From the NCBI GenBank assembly GCA_965205255.1, contig OZ242051.1, forward strand, positions 1,054,001-1,118,000: DNA of 64,000 nucleotides, given 5' to 3'. The notes below the pieces were generated by a model. The model was not told where the DNA came from, ran no database searches, and was given only the letters and a program-made list of their open reading frames with translations. This DNA is from G965205255 sp965205255 (lineage in GTDB: Bacteria > Pseudomonadota > Gammaproteobacteria > Pseudomonadales > Endozoicomonadaceae). Shown one piece after another: positions 16,642-25,728 of this stretch (its first letter is position 1; the number at the start of each line of letters is the position of its first letter). Both the position numbers and the translations under genes were made by a program.

Positions 16642-18152
16642 CGATCATTGGTGCCGGTCCAGCAGGCATTATTGCCGCAAGAAAAGCTATTGAATTTGGA
16701 ATAGAGCCAGTCATTTACGAAAAGTCATCTGATATAGGCGGAATATGGAGCCGTAATTCTAATAACGCCTATAAAAATGTTTTTATGCAGAATTCACGAT
16801 ATGCATTCCATTTTTCAGATATGAAACCCGCCGAAAACATTAGTGATTTTCCATCTAGGTATGAAGTGTACCGTTACCTTAAATCTTATGTATTGAATAA
16901 AGATATTTTCAATAAAATTCACTTTAACTTTACAGTAACTAATGTCAATAAGAAGGGTAATAGATGGGTTGTTACAGGCTTTGATTATAAGAACAGAGAG
17001 TTTAATGATATTGTCTGTGGGGTGATCGTGGCTATTGGAGAATTTGATAATCCTCACTTACCCTCAGATATACTTGGATGTTATAGTCATAACATAGAGG
17101 TGTTAACATCTCAGCAGTATTATGCCTCTGAAAAATTTTTGGATAAGAAAGTTCTGGTTGTAGGGGGAGGTGTTAGTGGTGCAGATATTGCATCTGATCT
17201 TGTCGGGTCTGCAAAAGTGGTGGATTGGTCAATATCGGGGCTAAAGTTTTTCTTACCAAGAAAGTTAGGACGTGTTGCAAATGATATATATTATTCATAT
17301 ATAGGTAGGGTGTTAAATAATAGGAAAACATATTCGTTATATATTGAAGAATTAACAAGGTTACTTCCTGATTACATGTATATGTATGAAAAATCTGGGA
17401 TGTTACCTGATTATGCGATAAACAATGATGTACATATTAATGAAAAAATAATTCCTAATATTTATCATGGGCATATCAATAGACGTTCAAAAATAAAGGC
17501 TTTCAGCAAGGATGATAAGGTTTTGTTTGCTGATGGAACAACCTCTAACTATGATGCGATCATATTCTGTACTGGTTACCAACCGCCAATTTATGAGTTT
17601 TTGAAAAATTTTGACCATGCAGATTTGTATGAACATTTTTTCTATTATAAAGATCCAACTTTTTGTGTACTAAATCCACCAGTAAATACTAATGGTGTTG
17701 GGGCAGCTTTCCCATATTTTGAGATCATTGCTCACTGGATTTTAACAACATTTCAAAAACCATCATATTTGCCTAGCAAGGAGAAAATGAAAACGTGGTG
17801 TTTGGACAATATGGTAAATTTAGATCAAAAGCACTTTTATGATTCATGGACAGAGTCTATTAGACTTGCACTTAAGTCTTCTTTAATACCCTCTCCAAAA
17901 GAAAATTTTGATTCATTTTGGCGTATTATTACTTCAGCACCATATCCACAATTATTTTCTACGGTTGAAAAAATTAAGGAAAGAAAAGGTGCTGAGAATG
18001 ATAAAGGTATCGATCTACAAAAATTATATTCTCTGCTCTCTTATAAAATACTTGGCTATCGAGCTGAATTTAAGAGAAGCGAGGCAATATCAGATCATGA
18101 AGAAGCAATAACACAGATCATAGAAACTTTTGGAATTAATGACCTACAGTAA
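16629..18152 (+). CDS. flavin-containing monooxygenase (class B)
   Basis: A 507-residue cytosolic flavoprotein. IAIIGAGPAGIIAARKAIEF binds FAD, GGIWSR is the second family block, VLVVGGGVSGADIASDL binds NADPH, and IIFCTGYQPP is the (F/L)ATGY-type motif of FMOs. Class B monooxygenases hydroxylate soft nitrogen or sulfur atoms or insert oxygen next to a ketone. At the end of an amino-sugar operon, one possibility is N-oxygenation of the amino sugar; that is inference. Its ATG lies 13 bases inside the SemiSWEET gene, after GGGGGG. A strong terminator follows at 18172. A mutase-like C-terminal helix bundle (about 400-500) is unassigned. Confidence 0.85.
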   Translation: MERIAIIGAGPAGIIAARKAIEFGIEPVIYEKSSDIGGIWSRNSNNAYKNVFMQNSRYAFHFSDMKPAENISDFPSRYEVYRYLKSYVLNKDIFNKIHFNFTVTNVNKKGNRWVVTGFDYKNREFNDIVCGVIVAIGEFDNPHLPSDILGCYSHNIEVLTSQQYYASEKFLDKKVLVVGGGVSGADIASDLVGSAKVVDWSISGLKFFLPRKLGRVANDIYYSYIGRVLNNRKTYSLYIEELTRLLPDYMYMYEKSGMLPDYAINNDVHINEKIIPNIYHGHINRRSKIKAFSKDDKVLFADGTTSNYDAIIFCTGYQPPIYEFLKNFDHADLYEHFFYYKDPTFCVLNPPVNTNGVGAAFPYFEIIAHWILTTFQKPSYLPSKEKMKTWCLDNMVNLDQKHFYDSWTESIRLALKSSLIPSPKENFDSFWRIITSAPYPQLFSTVEKIKERKGAENDKGIDLQKLYSLLSYKILGYRAEFKRSEAISDHEEAITQIIETFGINDLQ

Positions 18153-18171
18153 TATGGTAGCCAATCATAGC

Positions 18172-18210
18172 AAATAACCTTCTCTATTTTTAATAGAGAA
18201 GGTTATTTTA
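18172..18210 (+). terminator. rho-independent terminator of the sugar operon
   Basis: A perfect 16-bp stem (AATAACCTTCTCTATT with its inverse, 18173-18188 and 18192-18207) around a 3-base loop, followed by T residues. It lies 20 bases after the monooxygenase stop. Confidence 0.85.
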
Positions 18211-18239
18211 CTAGGCCTAAGGCTAATGTTCTAGTCGAG

Positions 18240-18712
18240 TAAGCACCACAGAACAGTGCGTGGCAATAGGTGCAGACAGTAGTTGTATCTGATGAAGGCT
18301 TACAGATCTGGCTACAAGACTGTGGTAAAGTTATTCTCTTCCAGACATTGCTGAAAACCAACAACGCAACTACGTTGTCTTTTTGCCACAGAAAATAGCC
18401 TCCTTTTCCCGACAGGACTTCCTTGAGATTCATGATAAGCACTGGCAGATAGAGCAGTATCACCGAGCAATTAAACAGGTTTTGCATATTGAGAATTTTC
18501 AGGTTCGCAACGAAAATTTATAAACAATCATGTCTTAGCTGCTATCTTCAGCTTTGTATATTTACAAAAAATGCAGGCTGCTGAAACGATTGTGAATTTG
18601 TATCAGCATCAGAAAAGTCTTTATAAAGAGGTTATTGCAGGCTTTATTAATGGTTTTATCACAGGAAAGGATCACCTTAAACCAAAGTTTAAGAGTGCTG
18701 TCAATGCGTAAG
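18240..18712 (+). pseudogene. IS4/IS701-like transposase C-terminal relic
   Basis: The frame over about 18325-18520 reads AENQQRNYVVFLPQK, then FLEIHDKHWQIEQYHRAIKQ and VLHIENFQVRNENL before a stop. That is the third-acidic-residue region (the E of IEQYHRAIKQ) of an IS4-superfamily DDE transposase. After the stop, other frames continue to 18712 (FIKRLLQA-like text). The N-terminal half is missing. Confidence 0.55.
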
Positions 18713-18767
18713 TTCTATCAGTGATCTTTTTGATGAATTTGTTAATTATTATTTTGATTGGAAAAGT

Positions 18768-19142
18768 ATGAAAACCCGGGGGATCGCCATGTCATTTCGG
18801 GAAGTAAAAGGCGAGATGCCCAGTTTGGATAACATTTGTATTCGTTATTATATCAGTTCTGCTGAACTGACTGCGGAGAAGCTAGCACAAGGAGCAGAGC
18901 GCACTGGTTTATTGAGAATAAGCTTCACTGGACATTCGATGTTAAAATGAGAGAAGACAGTTGCAGAGTACAGCGGGGAGATGCAGCAAAATTATTAGCA
19001 GGCTTCCGGCATATAGCAATTAATTTGCTGAATAACGTTATCGGTTTTAAAGGTGGCTTGAAAAGAAAACAGAAAAAGGCTTCTTGGTATACAAGGTTTT
19101 TATCTGAAGTCCTTGCAGGTCGAGAGCTTTCATGATCTTTCC
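18768..19142 (+). pseudogene. ISAs1-family transposase relic, right copy (C-terminal part)
   Basis: RYYISSAELTAEKLAQGA is followed, after a frameshift near 18900, by RAHWFIENKLHWTFDVKMRE, DSCRVQRGDAAKLLAGFRH and a Lys-rich end RKQKKASWYTRFLSEVLAG. These are the last third of an ISAs1-family transposase. Its end sequence TTGCAGGTCGAGAGCTTTCA (19113-19132) matches the end of the left copy at 12306. The two copies have the same orientation and bracket the sugar island. Confidence 0.75.
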
Positions 19143-19377
19143 GTGGGCAGTCAACGGCTGTCACACATCACAAGATAAATGGAAGTATACGTAGTAAGTT
19201 GAACAGACAGGTTGACTAACCGCTGTAATACACACAGACAGCATCAAGTTTCAACGCCCTGTTTGAGAATCTAAGGTCAGGTTGTACATTCACCAATACT
19301 GATTTGCAAAGCTAGCAATCACAAGTGTAGGGTATCAACTATAAAGTATGAGTCATTTGGATTTTATTGAGTCAATT

Positions 19378-20871
19378 ATGAAAAACAATTCAGTAATACG
19401 TAAGTCCTCATTTGGTTTTCTTGCCTGCATGGCAGTTTCTGCGTTGTCTTTCAGTTTAAATGCTTCAACAAAAACCACCTATCCACTAAAACACCAAATT
19501 CAGGATTTAATTGTCAAATCAATACCGGATGCAATTTCAGGTATGATGGTAATGGACGCAAAAACTGGGCGCATACTCTATCAACATAACGGATATCAGC
19601 ATTTTACACCGGCAAGCACTACCAAATTATTTACAGCTGCTGCAACACTATACGCATTAAAACATGATTTTACATACAAAACAGCAATCTACATAGCCGG
19701 CAAAAAAATACCTGAAGGTAAAATCAATGATAATCTTTATTTTAAATTTTCAGGTGACCCTTCACTGACAGATTCAAACATTACAACACTTATCCGCAAG
19801 CTTCAGACAAAAGGAATTAAACATATTCGTGGAAATATTATTATTGATGATTCCGCATTTTCAGGCCGAAACTACCTGCAGGGAATAACACTACGTGATA
19901 CCCAATGGTCTTACGGGGCTCCGGTATCGTCCATTATAATCAATCGCAACAGTGTTCCATTCTCTATCTCTCCAGGTAAAGCACTGAAATCACCCGTGGC
20001 TGTAAGCATTAGCTCTGCTTATCACAAAAACTTTCCTATTAGAGGCTATGCAAGAACTGTTAGCATACCGGAAGCAAACAACAGCTGTGAATTCAATGCC
20101 GAAATGGACAGTCAAAACAATGTAACCTATGACGGATGCTGGCCCATCAATACACCTGCTTACAAAAAATTAGCTATCAAAAACCCTGAAAAATTTGCAG
20201 TACAGGTCATTAAGAAGGCACTGAGAGAAAATCATATTGATTTAACAGGTATTATTAAAACTGGAAAAATCCCCAAACATCATACAATGATTGCAGAACA
20301 CAGCTCAATGAAGTTATCTTCTCTTGTTAGTTATATGTTGCAGTTTTCAGATAATCTTTATGCTAACGCATTTCTTAAGACATTAGGTGCTCAGCAAAAT
20401 AAAGAAGGCACCTTTCTCAAAGGTGTACAGGCCCTTAAGAAAATATTATCCAAACATACAGATATAGATTTTAATAACATGGCTTTATTTGATGGTGCAG
20501 GACTCAGCCAATACAACCTCATCACTCCTTTTCAAATTAGCCAGCTTCTTTATTCTGTAAGTCATTCAGCATCCATAAAAAAAGACTATATGCTCGCTCT
20601 AGCTAAACCCGGCCAACACGGAACACTACAAAATCGTATGCATACCGTAGGACTAAATACCAGCGTTAAAGCAAAAACAGGGTCTTTAGCCGGAACCTCT
20701 GCAATAGCAGGCTATCTAACAACCCAAAACAAACAAAACTTAATTTTTACAATAATGATAAACAACTATGTGGGCAATACAGACACTCTCAGACGTCTGG
20801 AAGATCACGTGCTTGGCATACTACATGGTTATACATTTCCTCATGACCAGATAGGCGATAATTATTCATAA
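19378..20871 (+). CDS. dacB: D-alanyl-D-alanine carboxypeptidase/endopeptidase (PBP4)
   Basis: A periplasmic class C low-molecular-weight penicillin-binding protein that trims or cuts peptidoglycan cross-links. From ATG 19378 (497 residues; ATG 19348 adds ten and neither has a strong ribosome site) there is a signal peptide (SFGFLACMAVSALSFSLNAS). The active-site motifs, numbered from 19348, are STTK at 90-93, SDN at 334-336 and KTG at 443-445. FDGAGLSQYN at about 381 is also conserved. The large insert between the first two motifs (about 110-330) is the PBP4 domain. It is monocistronic after the island's right border. Confidence 0.92.
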   Translation: MKNNSVIRKSSFGFLACMAVSALSFSLNASTKTTYPLKHQIQDLIVKSIPDAISGMMVMDAKTGRILYQHNGYQHFTPASTTKLFTAAATLYALKHDFTYKTAIYIAGKKIPEGKINDNLYFKFSGDPSLTDSNITTLIRKLQTKGIKHIRGNIIIDDSAFSGRNYLQGITLRDTQWSYGAPVSSIIINRNSVPFSISPGKALKSPVAVSISSAYHKNFPIRGYARTVSIPEANNSCEFNAEMDSQNNVTYDGCWPINTPAYKKLAIKNPEKFAVQVIKKALRENHIDLTGIIKTGKIPKHHTMIAEHSSMKLSSLVSYMLQFSDNLYANAFLKTLGAQQNKEGTFLKGVQALKKILSKHTDIDFNNMALFDGAGLSQYNLITPFQISQLLYSVSHSASIKKDYMLALAKPGQHGTLQNRMHTVGLNTSVKAKTGSLAGTSAIAGYLTTQNKQNLIFTIMINNYVGNTDTLRRLEDHVLGILHGYTFPHDQIGDNYS

Positions 20872-20933
20872 ACATTTCAAGTGGGAATGAAACATCAAAA
20901 AGAGATTTGAGCCCATGAGCCGGAGAACAAAGT

Positions 20934-21020
20934 TATACAAAAATCTGTTTCTAACTTCTTATGGCGCTACTTTTCCAATCTTGTTGTTATACGTTGAAGC
21001 TCCTCGCAATAGGTGACTAT
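20934..21020 (-). repeat. MITE-like dispersed repeat, inverse orientation
   Basis: Reads on the minus strand as the right half of the element: GAGGAGCTTCAACGTATAAC, AACAAGATTGGAAAAGTAGC, GAAGTTAGAAACAG, then the terminal repeat. It sits between dacB and prmA. Confidence 0.65.
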
Positions 21021-21152
21021 GATGTTCAATCACATATTGTTCTGGTTGGTTTCAACCGAAGGTTTTTTTATTTTTAATAAAAAATTATTTTTGACTTACC
21101 ATGGTGAACCTTTTACTCTGTGCCATCATTTATTATCAGATTAAGTTTATCT

Positions 21153-22031
21153 ATGCCTTGGTTTCAAATTGAACTTAAAGTCTCCGCTGATGAGTGCTCA
21201 GCACTGGAAAATCTTCTTTGGGGGTATGATGCCTGTTCCGTTACGCTGTCTGATGCATCGGATCAGCCGATTTATGAGCCTGATTTAGGTACAACGCCTT
21301 TGTGGTCTGGAACAATATTACATGCTTTGTTTACGGAAGATACGGATATAAATGCTGTTGTTGAGCGCCTTAAAGCCGAAGCGTTTGACTATTGGAAAAC
21401 ACATAAGCTTGAAATCATCGAAGACAGAGCGTGGGAAAAAGAATGGATAAAAGATTTTCATCCAATGCAATTTGGTGAAAAGTTATGGGTCTGCCCCAGT
21501 TGGAGCGAGCCACCTGATCCTGATGCCGTTAACATTATGCTTGATCCGGGTTGCGGGTTTGGTACCGGGACTCATCCAACTACCGCCATGTGTTTAGAGT
21601 CGTTAAGTGCAAGTGATCTTAAAGGAAAATATGTTATCGATTATGGTTGTGGCTCTGGTATTTTAGCAATTGCAGCAATATTGTCAGGTGCTGATTCAGC
21701 GTTGGCGGTAGATATAGATAAACAGGCTCTAGAGGCCACACGACTTAATGCAGAACGCAATGGCATTAATAAAAATATTTTGAAAACGGTTTATCCAGAC
21801 AACGTATCACCGTTAGAGGCTGATATTGTGATTGCTAATATTTTATCAGGTCCGCTGACTGAATTAGCGCCTGTTTTATCATTACTAGTTAAAGCTGGTG
21901 GAAAAATTATTCTGTCTGGTATTTTGAGTTATCAGATAAAAGATCTTCTTTTGGCATATGAGCCTTGCTTTACCATGGATGAGCCTTTAGTTTATGACAA
22001 ATGGGCTCTCCTGACTGGTATTAAAAAATAA
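21153..22031 (+). CDS. prmA: ribosomal protein L11 methyltransferase
   Basis: A cytosolic SAM-dependent enzyme that trimethylates ribosomal protein L11. From ATG 21153 (MPWFQIELKVSADECSALEN) the protein has 292 residues, matching the family's usual 293. A GTG at 21120 would add 11 residues and is less likely. The N-terminal domain binds L11. DPGCGFGTGTHPTTAMCLES is the family's signature, followed by the SAM site VIDYGCGSGILAIAA, then NILSGPLTELAP. The gene is followed by queF after 46 bases and may share its transcript. Confidence 0.94.
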   Translation: MPWFQIELKVSADECSALENLLWGYDACSVTLSDASDQPIYEPDLGTTPLWSGTILHALFTEDTDINAVVERLKAEAFDYWKTHKLEIIEDRAWEKEWIKDFHPMQFGEKLWVCPSWSEPPDPDAVNIMLDPGCGFGTGTHPTTAMCLESLSASDLKGKYVIDYGCGSGILAIAAILSGADSALAVDIDKQALEATRLNAERNGINKNILKTVYPDNVSPLEADIVIANILSGPLTELAPVLSLLVKAGGKIILSGILSYQIKDLLLAYEPCFTMDEPLVYDKWALLTGIKK

Positions 22032-22077
22032 CTGAACCCTAACTTTCTTTATATCAGGAAATAATTGAGAAATTTTC

Positions 22078-22899
22078 ATGTCTGTATTAGAACACACTCC
22101 TTTAGGTAAAACTGTTTCTTACGAAAGCATTTACAATAAAGGATTATTGCAAGGTGTACCCCGCTCATTAAACCGTAATCCTCTAGGAATAAAAAAGTCT
22201 CAGTTACCTTTTAAAGGTGAGGACTTGTGGAATCTTTACGAAATAAGTTGGTTAAACCCTAACGGCAAGCCTGTGGTCGCAACAGCCGAAGTCAGATTTT
22301 CTATTGATAGCATAAATCTTATTGAGTCAAAATCTTTTAAACTGTATCTTAATTCATTCAACCAAACTCACTTTAATAATGAACAAGAGGTCATTTCTGT
22401 CATGAAGCGTGACCTCTCCGACGTTGCAGAAGGGAGTGTCAGCATTACCCTTAACCCAGAAAGTTTAAACAAGATTCAAGCACTGGATGCTGTTTGTATA
22501 GACAGCGAACAAGTGACTATTGAGCATTATGATATTTTTCCTGATTACCTTGCTGATACTGCTTTGCCTTCTAATATTATAAGCGAATCTTTGTGTTCTC
22601 ATTTGCTAAAGTCTAACTGCCTTGTTACCGGACAGCCAGACTGGGCCAGCGTTCAGATTACTTATTCAGGCCCCCAGATAAACAGAGCTAACCTGCTGAA
22701 ATATTTAATCTCTTTTCGCCAACACAATGAATTTCATGAGCAATGTGTAGAACGTATTTTTATAGATATCAAACGTTATTGCAAGCCGGAAAGCCTGACA
22801 GTGTTTGCGCGTTATACACGACGTGGGGGCTTGGATATTAACCCTTTACGTTCAGATAATGTAACACGGTTAAATAATCATCGTCTGGTACGTCAATAA
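22078..22899 (+). CDS. queF: NADPH-dependent preQ0 reductase (queuosine synthesis)
   Basis: A 273-residue long-form QueF, close to the E. coli enzyme in length. It reduces 7-cyano-7-deazaguanine to preQ1 on the way to queuosine in tRNA. LYEISWLNPNGKPVVATAEV and ESKSFKLYLNSFNQTHF are N-terminal-half blocks (the ESKSxKLYLNSF motif). SNCLVTGQPDWASVQITYSG holds the catalytic Cys, and FHEQCVERIF the conserved His/Glu. It is likely cotranscribed with prmA. Confidence 0.95.
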   Translation: MSVLEHTPLGKTVSYESIYNKGLLQGVPRSLNRNPLGIKKSQLPFKGEDLWNLYEISWLNPNGKPVVATAEVRFSIDSINLIESKSFKLYLNSFNQTHFNNEQEVISVMKRDLSDVAEGSVSITLNPESLNKIQALDAVCIDSEQVTIEHYDIFPDYLADTALPSNIISESLCSHLLKSNCLVTGQPDWASVQITYSGPQINRANLLKYLISFRQHNEFHEQCVERIFIDIKRYCKPESLTVFARYTRRGGLDINPLRSDNVTRLNNHRLVRQ

Positions 22900-23114
22900 C
22901 AAAATTGTTGCGGACTGAAGCAGTACCTCAGAAAAATAAACAACACAACACCATCGTTACCTGCCAATAATTCGGTGTGTAAAAGTACTTTGATTTGTTG
23001 TTGTTTTTATTTGCGAGATATATATTGATGCTTAAAATGAAGCATTCAACTGGGTTCTGAAGGCTTCATCTTTTTATGGTAAAACAGTTACCTTATTTAT
23101 TCAGAAAGTTTTTA

Positions 23115-23717
23115 TTAATAGCCAACCTTAAAAATCTGGCCTGTGAATAAGTTTTCAACGCTTTTAACATAGGCAAGGGCAACATTTTTTCCTGCTACTG
23201 TCTGATAGCCTTTAAAGTAGTCACCAAGAGTACTGACCGATTCATCCAACAGAGTAGGACTGACAATGTTAATTCTGACCCCATTGGGTAGTTCATTGGC
23301 TGCCCCTCTAACAAAACCATTTAAAGCACCATTAGCCATGGCAGCGTTGGTAAAGCCTGGTGATGGTTCGTCGAATAAAATGCCGGAAGTTAGTGTAAAA
23401 GAGCCGTTAGAATTGATTGTTTTAAGTCCCTGCATGACAAGATTGACCTGCCCCATCAATTTATTATGAAGACCAAAATATAACTGTTCCGTTGTTGTAT
23501 CAGACAAGGGTCCTGTGTGAGCTTTTCCCGAGGCGCATATCAATGCATCAAAGGCACCAACCTCACGATACATTGATTCAACAGAGGCCTGATCTTCGAT
23601 ATCAACACGTAGGTCACCACTATTGCGACCGGCAGTGATAATTTCATGCTTATCGCTAATTTCATTGATAACACACCGACCAATTGCACCAGTGGCACCT
23701 ACTACTATTATTTTCAT
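23115..23717 (-). CDS. short-chain dehydrogenase-like protein lacking YxxxK
   Basis: A 200-residue SDR. VVGATGAIGRCVINEI binds the nucleotide, and ICASGKAHTGPLSD and TLTSGILFDEPSPGF correspond to the NAG-like and catalytic Ser segments. The usual Tyr-x3-Lys is replaced by text around NAAMANGALNGF, so the standard proton relay is missing. A small SDR branch with this feature exists, with sequences like SGILARKP-PGSAA-NAAL. VRINIVSPTLLDES is the normal C-terminal block. Substrate unknown. It is monocistronic and divergent from the Nudix gene. Binding or non-standard reduction is possible. Confidence 0.8.
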   Translation of the reverse strand: MKIIVVGATGAIGRCVINEISDKHEIITAGRNSGDLRVDIEDQASVESMYREVGAFDALICASGKAHTGPLSDTTTEQLYFGLHNKLMGQVNLVMQGLKTINSNGSFTLTSGILFDEPSPGFTNAAMANGALNGFVRGAANELPNGVRINIVSPTLLDESVSTLGDYFKGYQTVAGKNVALAYVKSVENLFTGQIFKVGY

Positions 23718-23807
23718 AAAACTTCCTCAACAAAAAAGTCAATCAGGGATTAAAAATACTGGAAAACTAGCGTTACTTGCATTAATTTTAAGTAGTTACT
23801 CTAGAAA

Positions 23808-24419
23808 ATGCACAAACCTATGTCAATAACACAACACTCTCTATATGAGAATATAAACACAAACCTCCGGCGGTTTCAAATAAAAAGGCTGCATACAAAG
23901 TCGCCCAAAGCTGCTGTTTTATTGCCACTACTAACGCATTCTAACGACATGTGTATAGTTTTTACGCGACGTTCCAGCCATTTAAATATACATCCAGGGG
24001 AGGTTGCTTTTCCGGGTGGTAAATTTGATAAAAAAGATAAAGATTTGCAAGCCACCGCATTGCGAGAAAGTTATGAGGAAATTGGTTTACAACCAACCGA
24101 TGTGCAAATTATTGGTATGTGTAGTGATATTCTTTCATCTACAGGTATTCAGGTAACACCTGTAGTGGGAATTTTGACTGAACATGTTATTTTAAAGCCC
24201 AATTATGATGAATTAGATGAAATATTTTATGTCCCTTTGTCATTTTTTACGCCTGCACAATGCCACTCCATCACATTAAACAAAAATGAGTGCTTATATC
24301 GAGTGCCCGAATTTAATTATAAAGGCCATCATATTTGGGGATTAACAGCCTTAATTCTTGTGGAGTTTTTAACTGTAACCTGCGGTATTTCATTCGAGGA
24401 ATTTGGTTTTATTGGTTGA
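23808..24419 (+). CDS. Nudix CoA pyrophosphatase (NudL/UPF0035 type)
   Basis: A 203-residue hydrolase. VFTRRSSHLNIHPGEVAFPG followed by GKFDKKDKDLQATALRESYE and EIGL is the combined UPF0035 and Nudix box, with Asp instead of the usual first Glu, as in NudL relatives. The family cleaves CoA and its derivatives to 3',5'-ADP and 4'-phosphopantetheine. ATG 23808 and ATG 23820 are both possible; neither has a clear ribosome site. A 15-bp tandem repeat begins 18 bases after its stop. Confidence 0.85.
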   Translation: MHKPMSITQHSLYENINTNLRRFQIKRLHTKSPKAAVLLPLLTHSNDMCIVFTRRSSHLNIHPGEVAFPGGKFDKKDKDLQATALRESYEEIGLQPTDVQIIGMCSDILSSTGIQVTPVVGILTEHVILKPNYDELDEIFYVPLSFFTPAQCHSITLNKNECLYRVPEFNYKGHHIWGLTALILVEFLTVTCGISFEEFGFIG

Positions 24420-24437
24420 CCCCAGCAATATATGACA

Positions 24438-24493
24438 ACTCTTATACAAAAAACTCTTATACAAAAAACTCTTATACAAAAAAACTTATACAA
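24438..24493 (+). repeat. 15-bp tandem repeat
   Basis: Three exact copies of ACTCTTATACAAAAA (24438-24482) plus a partial fourth to about 24493. It lies immediately after the Nudix gene and before a MITE-like copy. Confidence 0.85.
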
Positions 24494-24540
24494 CAATTAG
24501 CTTTTAACTGCTGTCGAAAGCATGCTTTTATGGTTAACTA

Positions 24541-24640
24541 TTAAAAGCGAAGTGACGAGTAATAACAAGCTATTACGAGGAACTTCAACACCATAATAGA
24601 AAAACCATAAAAGCAGCGCCGTAAGTAAGTTTTAGTATTA
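24541..24640 (+). repeat. MITE-like dispersed repeat copy
   Basis: AAGCGAAGTGACGAGTAATA, GCTATTACGAGGAACTTCAA and the right end AGTTTTAGTATTA follow the order of the full copy. Left end missing. Confidence 0.6.
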
Positions 24641-24653
24641 TATCTAAAAAGGT

Positions 24654-25706
24654 TTATAAAATTATCTTTTTCCCCTGTTTATCAATGGTTACTTTGATCA
24701 CGTGTGGGCGTTTCAAATCTTCAATGCCAGCAAACTCAGCCTCAGGGAATAGCTGACTTATCATAGCTGTAAGCCAGTTGCCATGGGTAATAATAATATA
24801 GTTGTTTAAAACACTTCGTTGTATATCGTTGATAGTATCAAGAATAACCGGCAGCATGTCACTTTCATTAACAGATTCTCCAAACTCTTTTAGTCGTTCA
24901 TCAATAAAAAAGCGGTGATTTTTACTCTGTGCAATTGCCGTCGCTGTTTGTCTTGCTCGCTTAAACGGGCTGGAAATAACCATATCTGCATGGCACTCTC
25001 TGAGAGATGTTACTAGCCCCTTGAGGCTATTCTGCCCCTCATCTGTCAATGATGCTTCCGGATCCTGACCTTCTGCAGGCGCATGACGTACAAAATAAAG
25101 ATGCTTTTCTGCTTTATTCTCAGGCCGATTTTTCAAAAGGTGTTTTTCAATCATCGGTGCAAAGTTTTCAGGTGTTGGTGTACTTAAATCAAGAATTTTC
25201 CCCTTCTCATCATTAGCTCTTACCTGAAGTGCTTTTTTAAACAAAGGGTTTTGTTCAAAAGCTGTCACTTCTTCGTCGGTCATTAGCCCCCCCTGAAAAG
25301 CCAGAGTTCCCTTGCTTGCCGAAGACAGTCGTTTATAATAGGCAGGTTTTTTAGCTGTTAAATAACGCTTTGCCTGCACATGATAGCCAATAAGATCAGC
25401 AACTTCTGACGAAAATCCGAGTTCTAAAGCGATTCTTGCTCCAAGCCACTCATGATTGATTACACCGAGTTCATCCATCATCGGAAGAGGATGTTTATAG
25501 CAAAAATGACCAATATCATGGAGCAGACTTGCAATGATAACGCTTTCATCATGACCAAGCGTTTCAGCAAAATAAGCACACTGTAATGCATGTATCTTTT
25601 GAGTAACTGCTTCGCCTATATAATCAGAATCATTGGCACTATTGAGCTTTTCTATAATCCATCGGGTGCACTCCTGAACATCCGGTACAGGCATATAATT
25701 TAACAT
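24654..25706 (-). CDS. PhnZ-like HD diiron oxygenase fused to histidine phosphatase
   Basis: The start is ATG 25706, seven bases after GAGGAAG; the protein has 350 residues. Residues 1-190 are an HD domain with PhnZ's pattern at a constant +5 offset, as I remember the PhnZ structures: Y29 and E32 (PhnZ Y24/E27), H39, H63-D64, H67, H85, H109, K113, S131, T134, R163, D166. PhnZ oxidatively cleaves the C-P bond of 1-hydroxy-2-aminoethylphosphonate to glycine and phosphate. Residues 200-345 are a histidine phosphatase (VRHAPAEG, SSPFKRARQTA, ITHGNW), SixA/PGM-like. The fusion is not something I know from described PhnZ or TmpB. It lies 22 bases after the dioxygenase gene. Confidence 0.85.
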   Translation of the reverse strand: MLNYMPVPDVQECTRWIIEKLNSANDSDYIGEAVTQKIHALQCAYFAETLGHDESVIIASLLHDIGHFCYKHPLPMMDELGVINHEWLGARIALELGFSSEVADLIGYHVQAKRYLTAKKPAYYKRLSSASKGTLAFQGGLMTDEEVTAFEQNPLFKKALQVRANDEKGKILDLSTPTPENFAPMIEKHLLKNRPENKAEKHLYFVRHAPAEGQDPEASLTDEGQNSLKGLVTSLRECHADMVISSPFKRARQTATAIAQSKNHRFFIDERLKEFGESVNESDMLPVILDTINDIQRSVLNNYIIITHGNWLTAMISQLFPEAEFAGIEDLKRPHVIKVTIDKQGKKIIL

Positions 25707-25728
25707 GAACAACTTCCTCTTTATTTAT

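Noticed and set aside
24438..24640. CRISPR-like repeat array
   Set aside because: The short units are directly adjacent with no spacers, and the neighbouring repeat belongs to the MITE family.
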